From CAXTSE01 sp035554115 (GTDB taxonomy: Bacteria; Actinomycetota; Actinomycetes; Actinomycetales; Microbacteriaceae): DNA of 18,140 bases. Positions 6,714 through 14,872 of the stretch are shown piece by piece; position 1 is the stretch's first letter, and every line of letters starts with the position of its first letter. The stretch spans positions 1 to 18,140 of the forward strand of contig DATMIW010000030.1 of NCBI GenBank assembly GCA_035554115.1. The letters are read 5' to 3'. The notes beneath the pieces are model-generated. The model did no database searches. It saw nothing but the letters and a program-made list of their open reading frames with translations, and was not told where the DNA came from. The position numbers were made by a program, and so were the translations under genes.

Positions 6714-8987
6714 TCAGCCCGTGACGGTGTGAGGTCCACCGGTAACGAGCACATCCTCGTCGGCGCCGGGGATCCGGAGGGTTGCTGTCACTGCGTCGGG
6801 GACGGTGACCTCAAGGATGAAGGTGTCTCCGTCGATGCGCCACGCCGAGGTGACCCGACCGTGGGGGGTGTCGAGGTGCGCTGTCGCCCAGCTGAGGTTT
6901 CCGCCCGGCTGCGGGGCGATCAGCACCTGCGAGTAGCCGGGCTCGAGGGGAGCGATACCGCCGATGGTCTGGTGCATCCAGTGGCCGATCGCACCGAAGG
7001 CGTAGTGGTTGAAGCTGGTCATCTCTCCCGGGTTGATGGTCCCGTCCGGCAGCATCGAGTCCCAGCGTTCCCAGATCGTGGTGGCGCCCATGTTGACCTG
7101 GTAGAGCCAGGACGGGCTCTGCTCCTGGAGCAGCAGCTTGTACGCCGTGTCGAGGTGTCCTGTCTTGGTGAGGGCCAGGTTGATGAACGGGGTACCGGCG
7201 AATCCGGTGGTGATCCGGTAGTCCGCTTCGGCGACGAGCTCCGCGAGCCGGTCGCCGGCCGCCTGCAGACCGGGGCCGTCGAGAAGGTCGAAAGCGATGG
7301 CGAGTGCGTACACCGCGGCGCCGTCGCTGCGGATCCGGCCGGTGTCGACGAACTGTTCGGTGAACCCGCGGCAGATACGGCCAGCGAGAGCCGCGAATTC
7401 TGCGGCTTCCTCGTCGTGTCCGAGCAGGGTTGCGGTGTCGGCGGCGATCACCGCAGAACGGTAGACGCAGGCAGTGGCAACGACGTGCGCGTCGGACTTG
7501 GATTGGTGCGGGGCGTCCGGCGGCGCGGTGGGGTCCAGCCAGTCTCCGAGTTGAAATCCTCCGCCCATCACCCCCGTGGTGGTGAGGGCGGAGTCGATTC
7601 GGCGGGCGTACGCGGAGATGGATTCCCACTGCTGAGCAAGCACATCGACGTCACCGTATGCTTCCCAGATCGCCCAGGGGACCCAGCAGGCCGCGTCGCT
7701 CCAGAGGGCGATGAGTGAGACGGTGTCGTCTCCATCCTCGGGGGGAGGGGTGAAACCGAACGTCTCGTATTTGAAGTTGTTCGGCACAACCATCGGGATG
7801 TTCCCGTCGTCGTGGGCCTGTTCTGCGGCGAGGTCGAGGAGCCAGTCGCGGAGAAACAGGTCGACGTCGAACAGGTAGGTGGCGGTGTTGACGAATGCGG
7901 CGATGTCGCCGGTCCAGCCCAGTCGCTCGTCGCGCTGCGGGCAGTCTGTGGGGAGGTCGACGAAGTTCCCGCGCATGCCCCACACGATGTTCGCGTGCAA
8001 CTGGTTGAGTTTTGGGTTGGAGCACTCGAAGGTACCGATCCGGCGCAGCTCAGAGCCGATCACGATCGCGGTCATGGCTGCGCGCAGCTCGTCGTGTGTT
8101 CCCTGCCAGCCGTCGACCTCCACGTAACGGAACCCGTGGAAGGTGAGCGTGGGCTCGAACGTGTCGTCGCCGCCGGAGAGGATGTACCGGTCGGTCGCTT
8201 GCGCGGTGCGCAGCGGGCGGGTGCCGAGTTCGTCATGTTCGAGCACTTCTGCGTGTCGGAGGGTGAGGGTGTGGCCGGCGTCTCCGCGGGTGACGACTCG
8301 CACCCAGCCGACGAGATTCTGCCCGAAGTCGACGAGTGTCTTCCCGGCCGGCGAGTCCCAGATCCGTTGCGGCTGGATGCGATCCTGCCTAAGAACTGGG
8401 GGACCCACGTAGGGGGTGAGCCGTGCGTGGTCGAACTCGATCTCGCGGACCCCGCCCCACCCGGCCAGTTCGGCACGGGGGCGGGTCCAGTCGCTGCTGA
8501 TCGCCCGGGCGTCGATGGTTTCGCCGTTGTACAGGTCGTCGGCAAGGATCGGGCTGGGCCCGGACTGCCAAGCGTCGTCGGTGCTGACGGTCTGGGTGTG
8601 ACCGTCTTCGAACGTGATGCGCAGTTCGACGAGCGCGGCCCGTTCGGGGCCGTAGAGGGCCGCACCGCCCGCGAAACCTAGGTGCCCGGTGTGCCACCCG
8701 TTGCCGACCAGCACGCCGATGACGTTGTCCGCTGCCAGCAGTTCTTCGACACTCCAGGTGGCGTATCGGACCCGCCATTCGTAGCTGGACCAGCCGGGCG
8801 TGAGCAGATCTTCTGCGGCGGCATCCCCGTTGATGCTCACTTCGCACAGTCCCAGCGCGGTGGCGTACACCGTCGCGGACGACACTGCGCCGTGGCCTTC
8901 GTCGAGCGAGAATTCCCGGCGAAGCTGTGGAGCGGAGCCGCGGTCGATGTCAGCGGTGATCATCCGTGCGGTGAAGGTCTCACTCAT
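6714..8987 (-). CDS. Glycoside hydrolase family 78 alpha-L-rhamnosidase
   Basis: A 757-residue inverting glycosidase that releases terminal alpha-L-rhamnose. Beta-sandwich domains occupy about 1-310, including the N-domain stretch YATALGLCEVSINGD and the pattern LTPGWSSYEWRVRY. The (alpha/alpha)6 barrel begins near 315. The hallmark DCPQRDERLGWTGD is at about 348-361; Asp348, Glu354 and Asp361 correspond to the conserved acidic residues of characterised GH78 enzymes. The catalytic Glu640 lies in ATTIWERWDS. LGDWLDP (about 481) and the C-terminal beta domain are also present. There is no signal peptide, so the enzyme is cytoplasmic. ATG 8987 is preferred over the TTG at 9005 because it is a stronger codon and fits the family start, although neither has a good ribosome-binding site. 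It lies 82 bases after the transporter gene and is co-directional with all four catabolic genes. Confidence 0.95.
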   Translation of the reverse strand: MSETFTARMITADIDRGSAPQLRREFSLDEGHGAVSSATVYATALGLCEVSINGDAAAEDLLTPGWSSYEWRVRYATWSVEELLAADNVIGVLVGNGWHTGHLGFAGGAALYGPERAALVELRITFEDGHTQTVSTDDAWQSGPSPILADDLYNGETIDARAISSDWTRPRAELAGWGGVREIEFDHARLTPYVGPPVLRQDRIQPQRIWDSPAGKTLVDFGQNLVGWVRVVTRGDAGHTLTLRHAEVLEHDELGTRPLRTAQATDRYILSGGDDTFEPTLTFHGFRYVEVDGWQGTHDELRAAMTAIVIGSELRRIGTFECSNPKLNQLHANIVWGMRGNFVDLPTDCPQRDERLGWTGDIAAFVNTATYLFDVDLFLRDWLLDLAAEQAHDDGNIPMVVPNNFKYETFGFTPPPEDGDDTVSLIALWSDAACWVPWAIWEAYGDVDVLAQQWESISAYARRIDSALTTTGVMGGGFQLGDWLDPTAPPDAPHQSKSDAHVVATACVYRSAVIAADTATLLGHDEEAAEFAALAGRICRGFTEQFVDTGRIRSDGAAVYALAIAFDLLDGPGLQAAGDRLAELVAEADYRITTGFAGTPFINLALTKTGHLDTAYKLLLQEQSPSWLYQVNMGATTIWERWDSMLPDGTINPGEMTSFNHYAFGAIGHWMHQTIGGIAPLEPGYSQVLIAPQPGGNLSWATAHLDTPHGRVTSAWRIDGDTFILEVTVPDAVTATLRIPGADEDVLVTGGPHTVTG

Positions 8988-9069
8988 GAGGTGTGCGTCT
9001 TTCAAGGAGGGCGGCGGCGTGCTGGTCGCGACGTCTGTCGAGGGTGGGGTGGCGCTGTTGCGGGTGGGC

Positions 9070-10347
9070 TCAGCGGACTCCGCGAACGGGGATCAGGAGC
9101 AGCGCACCGAGGATGGCCGCGCCGGCGGCGATGGGGAACAGAGCGGCGTAGTTGTCGAAGACCGTGACGACGGTTCCGGCGACAGCGACGCCGATGGTCT
9201 GGGGCAGTGTGGTGGTCATGTTGATGATGCCCAAGTCTTTGCCGGCCTCATGCTGGGACGGCAGCACCTGGGTGACCAGCACGAAGTCGATGGACTGGTA
9301 GGCGCCGAATCCGATCCCGGTCACGAATGCGTAGATGAGCATGCCCGGCAGGGTTGGCATGAACAGCGGCACCAGAAGACCGACGGCCATGATGGCGGTG
9401 GTGACGTAGATGAGCGGTTTGGCCCGCCCGATCTTGTCGAGGACGACTCCACCGATCGGTGCGGCGATGATCATGGCGACCAGGCCGACGAGTCCCAGGA
9501 GCGGAACGACGCCAACGGCGGCTTCGCCGAGTCCGATGTAGTTCTGCAGCAGGTAGAACCCGTATGTGGAGACGGCGAAGTACCCGGCGAACAGCAGGAA
9601 CCGGCCGGAGAAGACGAACGCGAAGTTGGGGTACCGGACGGGGTTGACCCAGAAAGTCCTGAACAGCGCACCCACGTTCCATGGCTCCTTGGGGTCATCG
9701 ATGTTGGAGCGACGGTTGACGAGGGCGAAGATCGTGGTCATCACGACGACGAGGACGCCGAGGGTGATGTAGCCGGCGGCGAGCACACCGGCGAGGGTGG
9801 CCCCGAGGGCGGTGCCGACGACGGCGCCGATCAGGGTGGCGAGGCCGACCATGGAGGAGAAAATGCCGCGACGCTCCACGGGCACCCTCGTGGGGATGTA
9901 GGTGGTCGCGGGGGTGTTGATGAAGTTCGTCGTGATCTGCAGCAGGACGGCGCAGACGAGGAGGAATGCGATCGAGTTGGCAAAGATGAACAGGATGCAG
10001 ACCCCGAGGGTGGCGACCGCGGCGCCCAGCATCCACGGCACGCGTCCACCCCACCGGGTGCGGGTGCGGTCAGTGACTGCGCCAGCGATGGGGGCGGCGA
10101 GCATCGCTGCGATCGCGCCACAGCCGACGATCAGCGCCAACGACCCCACATACCCTTCCGGGTCGATGATCTGCACCTGAATAGCCAGCAGCAGACCCGT
10201 GATCGCACCCCAGGTGACCGAGAGGGTCAGGATGAGCAGCGTCAGGGTGCTGAGCAGGCCGCGCAGCTTCAGCGTCTTGAGTGTTTTGGTCATCACCTCG
10301 GATGCGGAATCCAGTGGTGACGGTGCGGGCAAGATCGGGCTTGTCAT
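9070..10347 (-). CDS. MFS/GPH-type sugar (glycoside) transporter
   Basis: A 425-residue integral membrane protein with about twelve hydrophobic helices, starting at ATG 10347 behind AGGAG at 10355-10359 (seven-base spacing). The loop after helix 2 reads AGAVTDRTRTRWGGRVPWMLG, which is the signature of glycoside-pentoside-hexuronide and sucrose-type symporters rather than of drug exporters. A second-half counterpart, GGVVLDKIGRAKPLIY, follows helix 8. It presumably imports the intact glycoside substrate by cation symport for the cytoplasmic glycosidases on either side (inference from operon context). It begins 36 bases after the GH3 stop codon, so the two are certainly in one transcript. Substrate specificity, for example a rhamnosylated plant glycoside, is a guess from the neighbouring GH78 and GH3. 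Confidence 0.92.
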   Translation of the reverse strand: MTSPILPAPSPLDSASEVMTKTLKTLKLRGLLSTLTLLILTLSVTWGAITGLLLAIQVQIIDPEGYVGSLALIVGCGAIAAMLAAPIAGAVTDRTRTRWGGRVPWMLGAAVATLGVCILFIFANSIAFLLVCAVLLQITTNFINTPATTYIPTRVPVERRGIFSSMVGLATLIGAVVGTALGATLAGVLAAGYITLGVLVVVMTTIFALVNRRSNIDDPKEPWNVGALFRTFWVNPVRYPNFAFVFSGRFLLFAGYFAVSTYGFYLLQNYIGLGEAAVGVVPLLGLVGLVAMIIAAPIGGVVLDKIGRAKPLIYVTTAIMAVGLLVPLFMPTLPGMLIYAFVTGIGFGAYQSIDFVLVTQVLPSQHEAGKDLGIINMTTTLPQTIGVAVAGTVVTVFDNYAALFPIAAGAAILGALLLIPVRGVR

Positions 10348-10383
10348 AGCAATACTCCTTTGTATCGGCAAGGGTGGTGGAGA

Positions 10384-12663
10384 TTAGGCCCGGAGGCGGT
10401 GGATGGCGTCGGTGACTTCGGCGTCGGAGATTTCCCCGCCGCTGAGGGCGACCAGGGTGGAGATCGGCATCGCGTTGATGGTCTCGTCGACCAGTCGGCG
10501 AGAGTCCGGGGGCAGCTGCTCGTACCCCTGCCAGAGCGGGTTGGCCTGCGCGATCCGCAACGCCCGGGGTCCGAACTCCTTGTCGATCAGGAACAGGCGC
10601 ACCGGGGAGCGCTCATCGATGACATCCGCCGTGCGGAGATCACCCGCCAGCGCGACGGTGGTCGAGAGCCGCATGTCGCGGGACGATGCGCCGACATCGA
10701 TGCGGAAGTCGCCTGCTTCGACAATCCACCGTTCACGGTGGGTGTCCCAGAAGGCGAAGTCTCGTGCCGAGAGGGTCAGCTCGATCCGGGCACTCGCGCC
10801 GGGCTCGAGGTGCACTTTGTCGAAACCGCGCAGCTCACGCACCGGGCGGGCGACAGCGGATTCGAGGTCGCTGACGTAGATCTGGGCCACCTCGCTGCCG
10901 GCGACCTCGCCGGTGTTGGTGACCGTGAAAGACACCGCAACGTCGTCGCCGTGAGCCTCTGCGTCGATGTCCGAGTAGGTGAAGGTGGTGTAACTGAGGC
11001 CGTGGCCGAACGGGAACGCGACGTCCATGTTGCGAGCGTCGTAGTAGCGGTAGCCGACCCAGATGCTTTCGCGGTAGTAGACGTGACGCTGCTCGCCGGG
11101 ATAGTCCAGGTAGGCGGGGGTGTCGGTAAGCCGCAGCGGAACGGTCTCGGATGTCTTGCCGCTCGGGTTGACCACGCCGAAGATGATGTTGATCGCTGCG
11201 GCAGCGATCGCTTCCCCGCCGAGGTTCAGATCGAGGATCGCCGCGACGTCGGCGCGCCAGGAAGCGATATCGACGACCGATCCTTTGTGAAGGACGACGA
11301 TCGTACGAGCATTGACCGCCGCCACGCGGCGGATGAGGGCGACGTGCGAGGCGGGAAGGTCGATGTGGTCACGGTCGAAGCCTTCCGACTCGGCCGATTG
11401 CGTCAACCCGACGAACACCAGTGCCGTATCCGCTTCGGCCGCGATGCGTTCCGCCTGGGCGAGGAGGTCATCGTCAGGGGTCTCGGTGTCGTACCCCGGC
11501 GCGTAGGAGAATCGGTCCTCGGGAAGAAACCGGCGGATTTCTTCCCGGGCGGAGCTGACGTGGCGGGTGATGACGTCTGAGCTCCCCCCGCCCTGGAAGC
11601 GGGGCGTGTCGGCAAATGCACCGACCACTGCAACCCGCACGTCGCTGGTGAGCGGGAGAGCGCTGTTGTCGTTCTGTAACAACACGATGGTTTGCTCTGC
11701 GACCTCGCGCGCCTTCTCGTGCAGTGATTCCAGAGTGTCCGTGTTGGCCGTTCCCGACGAACGAACGGCGGCGGCGTGCAGCGCAAGGCGTACGACCCGT
11801 TCGGCCGCGCGGTCGATGTCCTCGAGGGAGAGTTCGCCAGCGTCCAACGCGGATTGAATCGCGGCGGCGCCAGCGCCGAAGCTGCTGGGCATCTCCAGGT
11901 CGAGGCCGGCGCGGAGGGCCGCGACGCGGTCGCCGACGGCACCCCAGTCGCTCATCACGAGCCCATCCCAGCCCCATTCCTCACGCAGCACCTGCGTGAG
12001 CAGCCAGAAGTTCTCCGACGCGGGGACGCCGTTGACGGCGTTGTATGCGGTCATCACCGCGGCGGGGGCGCCCTCCTGGATGGCGATCTCGAACGCACGG
12101 AGGTAGATCTCACGGAGAGCTCGCGGGTCCACATCCGCGCTGACAGTGAAGCGGTCGCTTTCCTGGTTGTTGACGGCGAAGTGCTTGACACACGCCGAGA
12201 CACCCGACTCCTGCACGCCACGGACAACCGCAGCAGACAAGCGACCGGCGAGGTACGGGTCCTCGGAGAAGTACTCGAAGTTGCGGCCACCCAGTGGCGA
12301 CCGTTTGATGTTCAGACCCGGGCCGAGCACGACGTCGATGCCGAGCCGGGTCGCCTCCCCGGCGATGGCGCGGCCCTGGAGCTGGAGGAGTTCCGGATCC
12401 CAGCTGCATGCGAGTGCCGATGCGGTCGGGAAGCAGGTGGCGCTGTCTGCGATCGCGGCGCTGTGATTGCCGCCTTCCGGCGCCACACGGATACCGTGCG
12501 GACCATCCGAGACGGCCATCGAGGGGATGCCCGCGGAACTGAGTTCAACAGTTCGCCAGTAATCGGCGCCCGAGAGTAGTGACACTCGGTCGGACACGGA
12601 CAGGTCGCTCACCAGCTCGGCGGCGCTGGCGAGCGTGTTGTCTGTCGGGGTGCGAGACGTCAT
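10384..12663 (-). CDS. Glycoside hydrolase family 3 beta-glucosidase-like enzyme
   Basis: A 759-residue retaining beta-glycosidase with the full three-domain GH3 layout. The (beta/alpha)8 domain contains DGPHGIRV, GPGLNIKRSPLGGRNFEYFSEDP, KHFAVNNQE (about 160-168) and the nucleophile Asp239 in GLVMSDWGA. The alpha/beta sandwich carries the acid/base glutamate in SAESEGFDRDHIDLP (Glu425 or Glu427). The fibronectin-III-like domain begins after FPFGHGLSYTTF. An extra ~80 residues follow the FnIII domain (from about 680), similar to a C-terminal extension seen in some actinobacterial homologues. No signal peptide is seen, so the enzyme is cytoplasmic. It is the first gene of the operon. ATG 12663 has GGAG only three bases upstream, an unusually tight spacing. 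The operator block lies 21 bases upstream of the start. The likely substrate is a beta-glucoside or beta-xyloside left after rhamnose removal. Confidence 0.94.
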   Translation of the reverse strand: MTSRTPTDNTLASAAELVSDLSVSDRVSLLSGADYWRTVELSSAGIPSMAVSDGPHGIRVAPEGGNHSAAIADSATCFPTASALACSWDPELLQLQGRAIAGEATRLGIDVVLGPGLNIKRSPLGGRNFEYFSEDPYLAGRLSAAVVRGVQESGVSACVKHFAVNNQESDRFTVSADVDPRALREIYLRAFEIAIQEGAPAAVMTAYNAVNGVPASENFWLLTQVLREEWGWDGLVMSDWGAVGDRVAALRAGLDLEMPSSFGAGAAAIQSALDAGELSLEDIDRAAERVVRLALHAAAVRSSGTANTDTLESLHEKAREVAEQTIVLLQNDNSALPLTSDVRVAVVGAFADTPRFQGGGSSDVITRHVSSAREEIRRFLPEDRFSYAPGYDTETPDDDLLAQAERIAAEADTALVFVGLTQSAESEGFDRDHIDLPASHVALIRRVAAVNARTIVVLHKGSVVDIASWRADVAAILDLNLGGEAIAAAAINIIFGVVNPSGKTSETVPLRLTDTPAYLDYPGEQRHVYYRESIWVGYRYYDARNMDVAFPFGHGLSYTTFTYSDIDAEAHGDDVAVSFTVTNTGEVAGSEVAQIYVSDLESAVARPVRELRGFDKVHLEPGASARIELTLSARDFAFWDTHRERWIVEAGDFRIDVGASSRDMRLSTTVALAGDLRTADVIDERSPVRLFLIDKEFGPRALRIAQANPLWQGYEQLPPDSRRLVDETINAMPISTLVALSGGEISDAEVTDAIHRLRA

Positions 12664-12684
12664 TGACTCCGGGCCTTCGGTTAT

Positions 12685-12718
12685 GGCAACAAGTTGTCAC
12701 CGGTAACACCGTGTTACC
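12685..12718. promoter_or_regulatory. 34-bp operator block A upstream of the GH3 operon
   Basis: Two abutting 17-bp inverted repeats: GGCAAC-AAGTT-GTCACC (12685-12701) and GGTAAC-ACCGT-GTTACC (12702-12718). The same arrangement recurs at 13462-13495, with 26 of 34 positions identical. The junction also forms a palindrome TGTCACCGGTAACA with a central CG, the shape typical of LacI-family sites. It lies between tetR and the GH3 start and should control the minus-strand catabolic operon. Confidence 0.75.
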
Positions 12719-12770
12719 TGACAATATGTGCTGATCGCGCCGGTGTCAAGCGCACCTTGGGACTGCGTGC

Positions 12771-13424
12771 TCAGACGGATTTGGGGGTGAGCAGTTCTCG
12801 CCACGACTGGATGACGAGCTTCATTGCTGCCGACAGCTCCCCGGAGAACTCGCCGTGGAGACCGATCACGAGACTGCGCTGCACGAGGCCGAACGTCGCG
12901 TTCGAAATCGCCCAGATGGTGGTTTCCGGATCAAGATCCAGACGGATCGATCCCTCGGCTTGGCCACTGATGAAGGTGTCGATGATGCCCTGCTGCTGAG
13001 CGCGCATGAGGTTGTCGAACGCTGCTTCATCACCGCTGCGCGTCCGGCCCGCGGCGACAAAATCGAAGAACGCCAGGTAGGCGAAATCATGCGGTGATCG
13101 ACGGGCGGCGAGCTCGATATTGGCCAGCATCTCCAGAACCATCTCGCGGTGGTTTGCTCGATCGCCGGTAGTGACGGGCCAGTTCTCGCCCATGTGACGC
13201 AGCACGCGCTCGTGGGTGTACACGAGGGCAGCGCCGACGTCGTCGAAGTACTTGTAGAACGTCTTGCGGCTGATGCCTGCCCGGTCGACAAGGTTCGACA
13301 CGCTCAGCTGTTCCGTGGAGCCGGCCGCCACCGCCTCGATGATCGCCGTCGCAATGTCATCACGCTGCTGGGCGCGAAAGGCATCCCAGCGATCCGTCGG
13401 CGCGGTCTGGATGGAGTCGAGCAT
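12771..13424 (-). CDS. TetR/AcrR-family transcriptional regulator
   Basis: A 217-residue regulator. The start at ATG 13424 is chosen because GGAGG (13430-13434) lies five bases upstream; a frame from 13469 would extend across the operator and is unlikely. The N-terminal HTH domain is clear: RDDIATAIIEAVAAG, then LSVSNLVDRAGISRKTFYKYFDDVGAALVY (about 42-70), the TetR helix-turn-helix with the usual FYKYF motif. The rest is an all-helical ligand/dimer domain without recognisable specificity. It sits between the minus-strand catabolic operon and the divergent plus-strand arm. Matching operator blocks stand before the GH3 gene and before its own gene. The simplest model is a repressor released by a sugar or aglycone that controls itself and both arms; a LacI-type protein elsewhere is an alternative binder of those sites. 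Confidence 0.9.
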   Translation of the reverse strand: MLDSIQTAPTDRWDAFRAQQRDDIATAIIEAVAAGSTEQLSVSNLVDRAGISRKTFYKYFDDVGAALVYTHERVLRHMGENWPVTTGDRANHREMVLEMLANIELAARRSPHDFAYLAFFDFVAAGRTRSGDEAAFDNLMRAQQQGIIDTFISGQAEGSIRLDLDPETTIWAISNATFGLVQRSLVIGLHGEFSGELSAAMKLVIQSWRELLTPKSV

Positions 13425-13440
13425 CATTTCCTCCACGTGT

Positions 13441-13469
13441 TTGACGATTGACTCTAGCAAGGGTAACAT
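13441..13469 (+). promoter_or_regulatory. Promoter of the plus-strand oxidoreductase arm
   Basis: TTGACG (13441-13446), 17 bases, TAACAT (13464-13469). The -10 box lies inside the first repeat of operator block B, so a bound repressor would block it. On the other strand the same interval holds TTGCTAGAGT, an extended -10 candidate for tetR (TAGAGT at 13456-13451). Confidence 0.55.
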
Positions 13470-13495
13470 CGCGTCACCGGTAACGTAGTGTTACC
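13462..13495. promoter_or_regulatory. 34-bp operator block B between tetR and the plus-strand arm
   Basis: Two abutting 17-bp inverted repeats: GGTAAC-ATCGC-GTCACC (13462-13478) and GGTAAC-GTAGT-GTTACC (13479-13495). It shares the 12-base junction GTCACCGGTAAC with block A. It overlaps the -10 of the plus-strand promoter and lies 37 bases upstream of the tetR start, so it can regulate both directions. Confidence 0.75.
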
Positions 13496-13576
13496 TACCG
13501 GTCGAGATCGCGATGGTGTGTTCTCGTCGCGACTAGGCCTATGGCTTTGTCCGCCATCACGTGACAAGGGAGTCCC

Positions 13577-13789
13577 ATGAAAATCAGCACGCCCGTGCGC
13601 CACATCAGCCATCGCGTGGCTGTGATGTACCGCGGCGAGATCGTGGAGGCCGGCTCCACAGCAGACGTGACGAACAATCCCCAGGAGGAGTACACCCGCA
13701 GCCTTCTGCTGGCCGCACCGACGGCAGACCCGGACCGACAACGCGGCCGTAGGCCCGCCCGCCGCCGGCTTCGGGAGTCGATCCGATGA
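13577..13789 (+). pseudogene. C-terminal remnant of an oligopeptide/dipeptide-type ABC ATPase
   Basis: A 70-residue open frame whose residues 7-56 (VRHISHRVAVMYRGEIVEAG, then NNPQEEYTRSLLLAAPTADP) are the last strand, the D-loop-distal segment and the oligopeptide/dipeptide C-terminal region of OppF/DppF-type ATPases. In intact proteins VRHISHRV follows the switch-histidine motif ISHDLAV. Here Walker A, signature and Walker B are all missing and six unrelated residues (MKISTP) are fused in front. The ATG has AGGGAG upstream. The final TGA overlaps the next gene's ATG (ATGA, 13786-13789), so the fragment keeps its place in the operon and may still be translated as a leader. The deletion appears to have removed upstream transporter genes and joined the regulated promoter to this stump. 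Confidence 0.75.
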
Positions 13790-14784
13790 GCACGCCCGCA
13801 GCAGAACCCCCCACGCAGCGGTGGGCGATCGTCGGAACCGGAATGATCTCGCGCAGCATTATCGACGACCTGGCGCGTCTGGACGATGTCGAGATCGCCG
13901 TCGTGCACAGTCGGGACGCGGCCAAGGCGGCCAGGTTCGCCGAGGAGTTGGGCATCCCCCGCTCGACCGGTGATTACGCGGATCTGCTCGCGGATCCGAC
14001 GATCGAGGTCATCTACCTCGCCACGCCGATCGCTACCCATCACCAGCTCGCCACCCAAGCGCTCACCGCGGGAAAGCACGTGTTGGTCGAGAAGCCGATG
14101 GCGGCGACCGCAGCCGAAGTCGAGGACCTCTTCCACGTGGCCACCGAACACGGGGTGTTCCTCATGGAAGCGATGTGGATGAAATTCAACCCCGCCCACC
14201 GCCGGCTCCACGAAGTGATCGCATCAGGTCGCATCGGCGAGCCCCGGAGCCTGCGCGCCTCATTCGGGGTGGCGTTCCCACAGGACGGCAGTAGCCGATG
14301 GCACCTCGACGCCGGTGGCGGCGCACTGCTGGACCAGGGCATCTACCCCGTCACGTTCGCCTACACGTTCTTCGGTGAGCCGACCGCGGTGCATGCCGTT
14401 GCTCGCAGTCAGCCCGACGGGCTCGATTTCGGTGAGCACGTCACCCTCGAATTCGCCGGGGACCGGTACGCCCAGTGCGCAAGCGACATGACAGCGTTCA
14501 ACGAACTCTCCGCCTCTGTCGGCGGCACCACCGGCTGGGTCACCGTGCCCGCGCCGTTCTGGGTCTCCACCACATTCGCGGTGCACGCGGACGACCAGCA
14601 GAACATGTTCCAGACGCCGGAGCAGGTCCACTTCGAGCAAGAGGGCAACGGGTACGTCCCGATGCTGCGAGCCACCGTCGACGCCATCAAAGACAAGCAA
14701 CTGCAGCACCCGATCCACCCGGCCGGTGACACCATCGCCGTGTTCCGCATCCTCGACCAGATCAGAAGCCAGATCGGGCGATAG
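13786..14784 (+). CDS. Gfo/Idh/MocA-family NAD(P)-dependent oxidoreductase
   Basis: A 332-residue cytosolic dehydrogenase of normal length. The N-terminal Rossmann fold has WAIVGTGMIS (glycine motif at 17-22), the LATPIATHHQLATQAL segment and the EKP motif at 102-104 with catalytic Lys103. The C-terminal alpha/beta domain contains WHLDAGGGALLDQGIYPVTFAYTFFG, the active-site loop of the trans-1,2-dihydrobenzenediol dehydrogenase/glucose-fructose oxidoreductase-like branch. These enzymes oxidise sugars, sugar acids or inositols. Here a product of glycoside cleavage is the likely substrate, though which sugar cannot be told. Start ATG 13786 overlaps the ABC remnant's stop. The gene is in the plus-strand arm and ends 88 bases before the GH2 remnant. 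Confidence 0.93.
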   Translation: MSTPAAEPPTQRWAIVGTGMISRSIIDDLARLDDVEIAVVHSRDAAKAARFAEELGIPRSTGDYADLLADPTIEVIYLATPIATHHQLATQALTAGKHVLVEKPMAATAAEVEDLFHVATEHGVFLMEAMWMKFNPAHRRLHEVIASGRIGEPRSLRASFGVAFPQDGSSRWHLDAGGGALLDQGIYPVTFAYTFFGEPTAVHAVARSQPDGLDFGEHVTLEFAGDRYAQCASDMTAFNELSASVGGTTGWVTVPAPFWVSTTFAVHADDQQNMFQTPEQVHFEQEGNGYVPMLRATVDAIKDKQLQHPIHPAGDTIAVFRILDQIRSQIGR

Positions 14785-14872
14785 ACCGCTCACCGACCCG
14801 CACTCCGGTGGTCACCGATCAGCCGAACCTCCCGCGCCCCCAGGCGCTGACGCATACAGAAGGAATCTCGCA

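Noticed and set aside
8800..10320. 506-codon plus-strand open frame opposite the transporter gene
   Set aside because: It is full of Asp/Gly/Gln/Glu repeats produced by reading hydrophobic transporter codons in antisense; the minus-strand frame has twelve clear membrane helices and a ribosome-binding site.
10360..11580. 406-codon plus-strand open frame opposite GH3
   Set aside because: No family resemblance and no start signal; GH3 motifs on the other strand explain the region.
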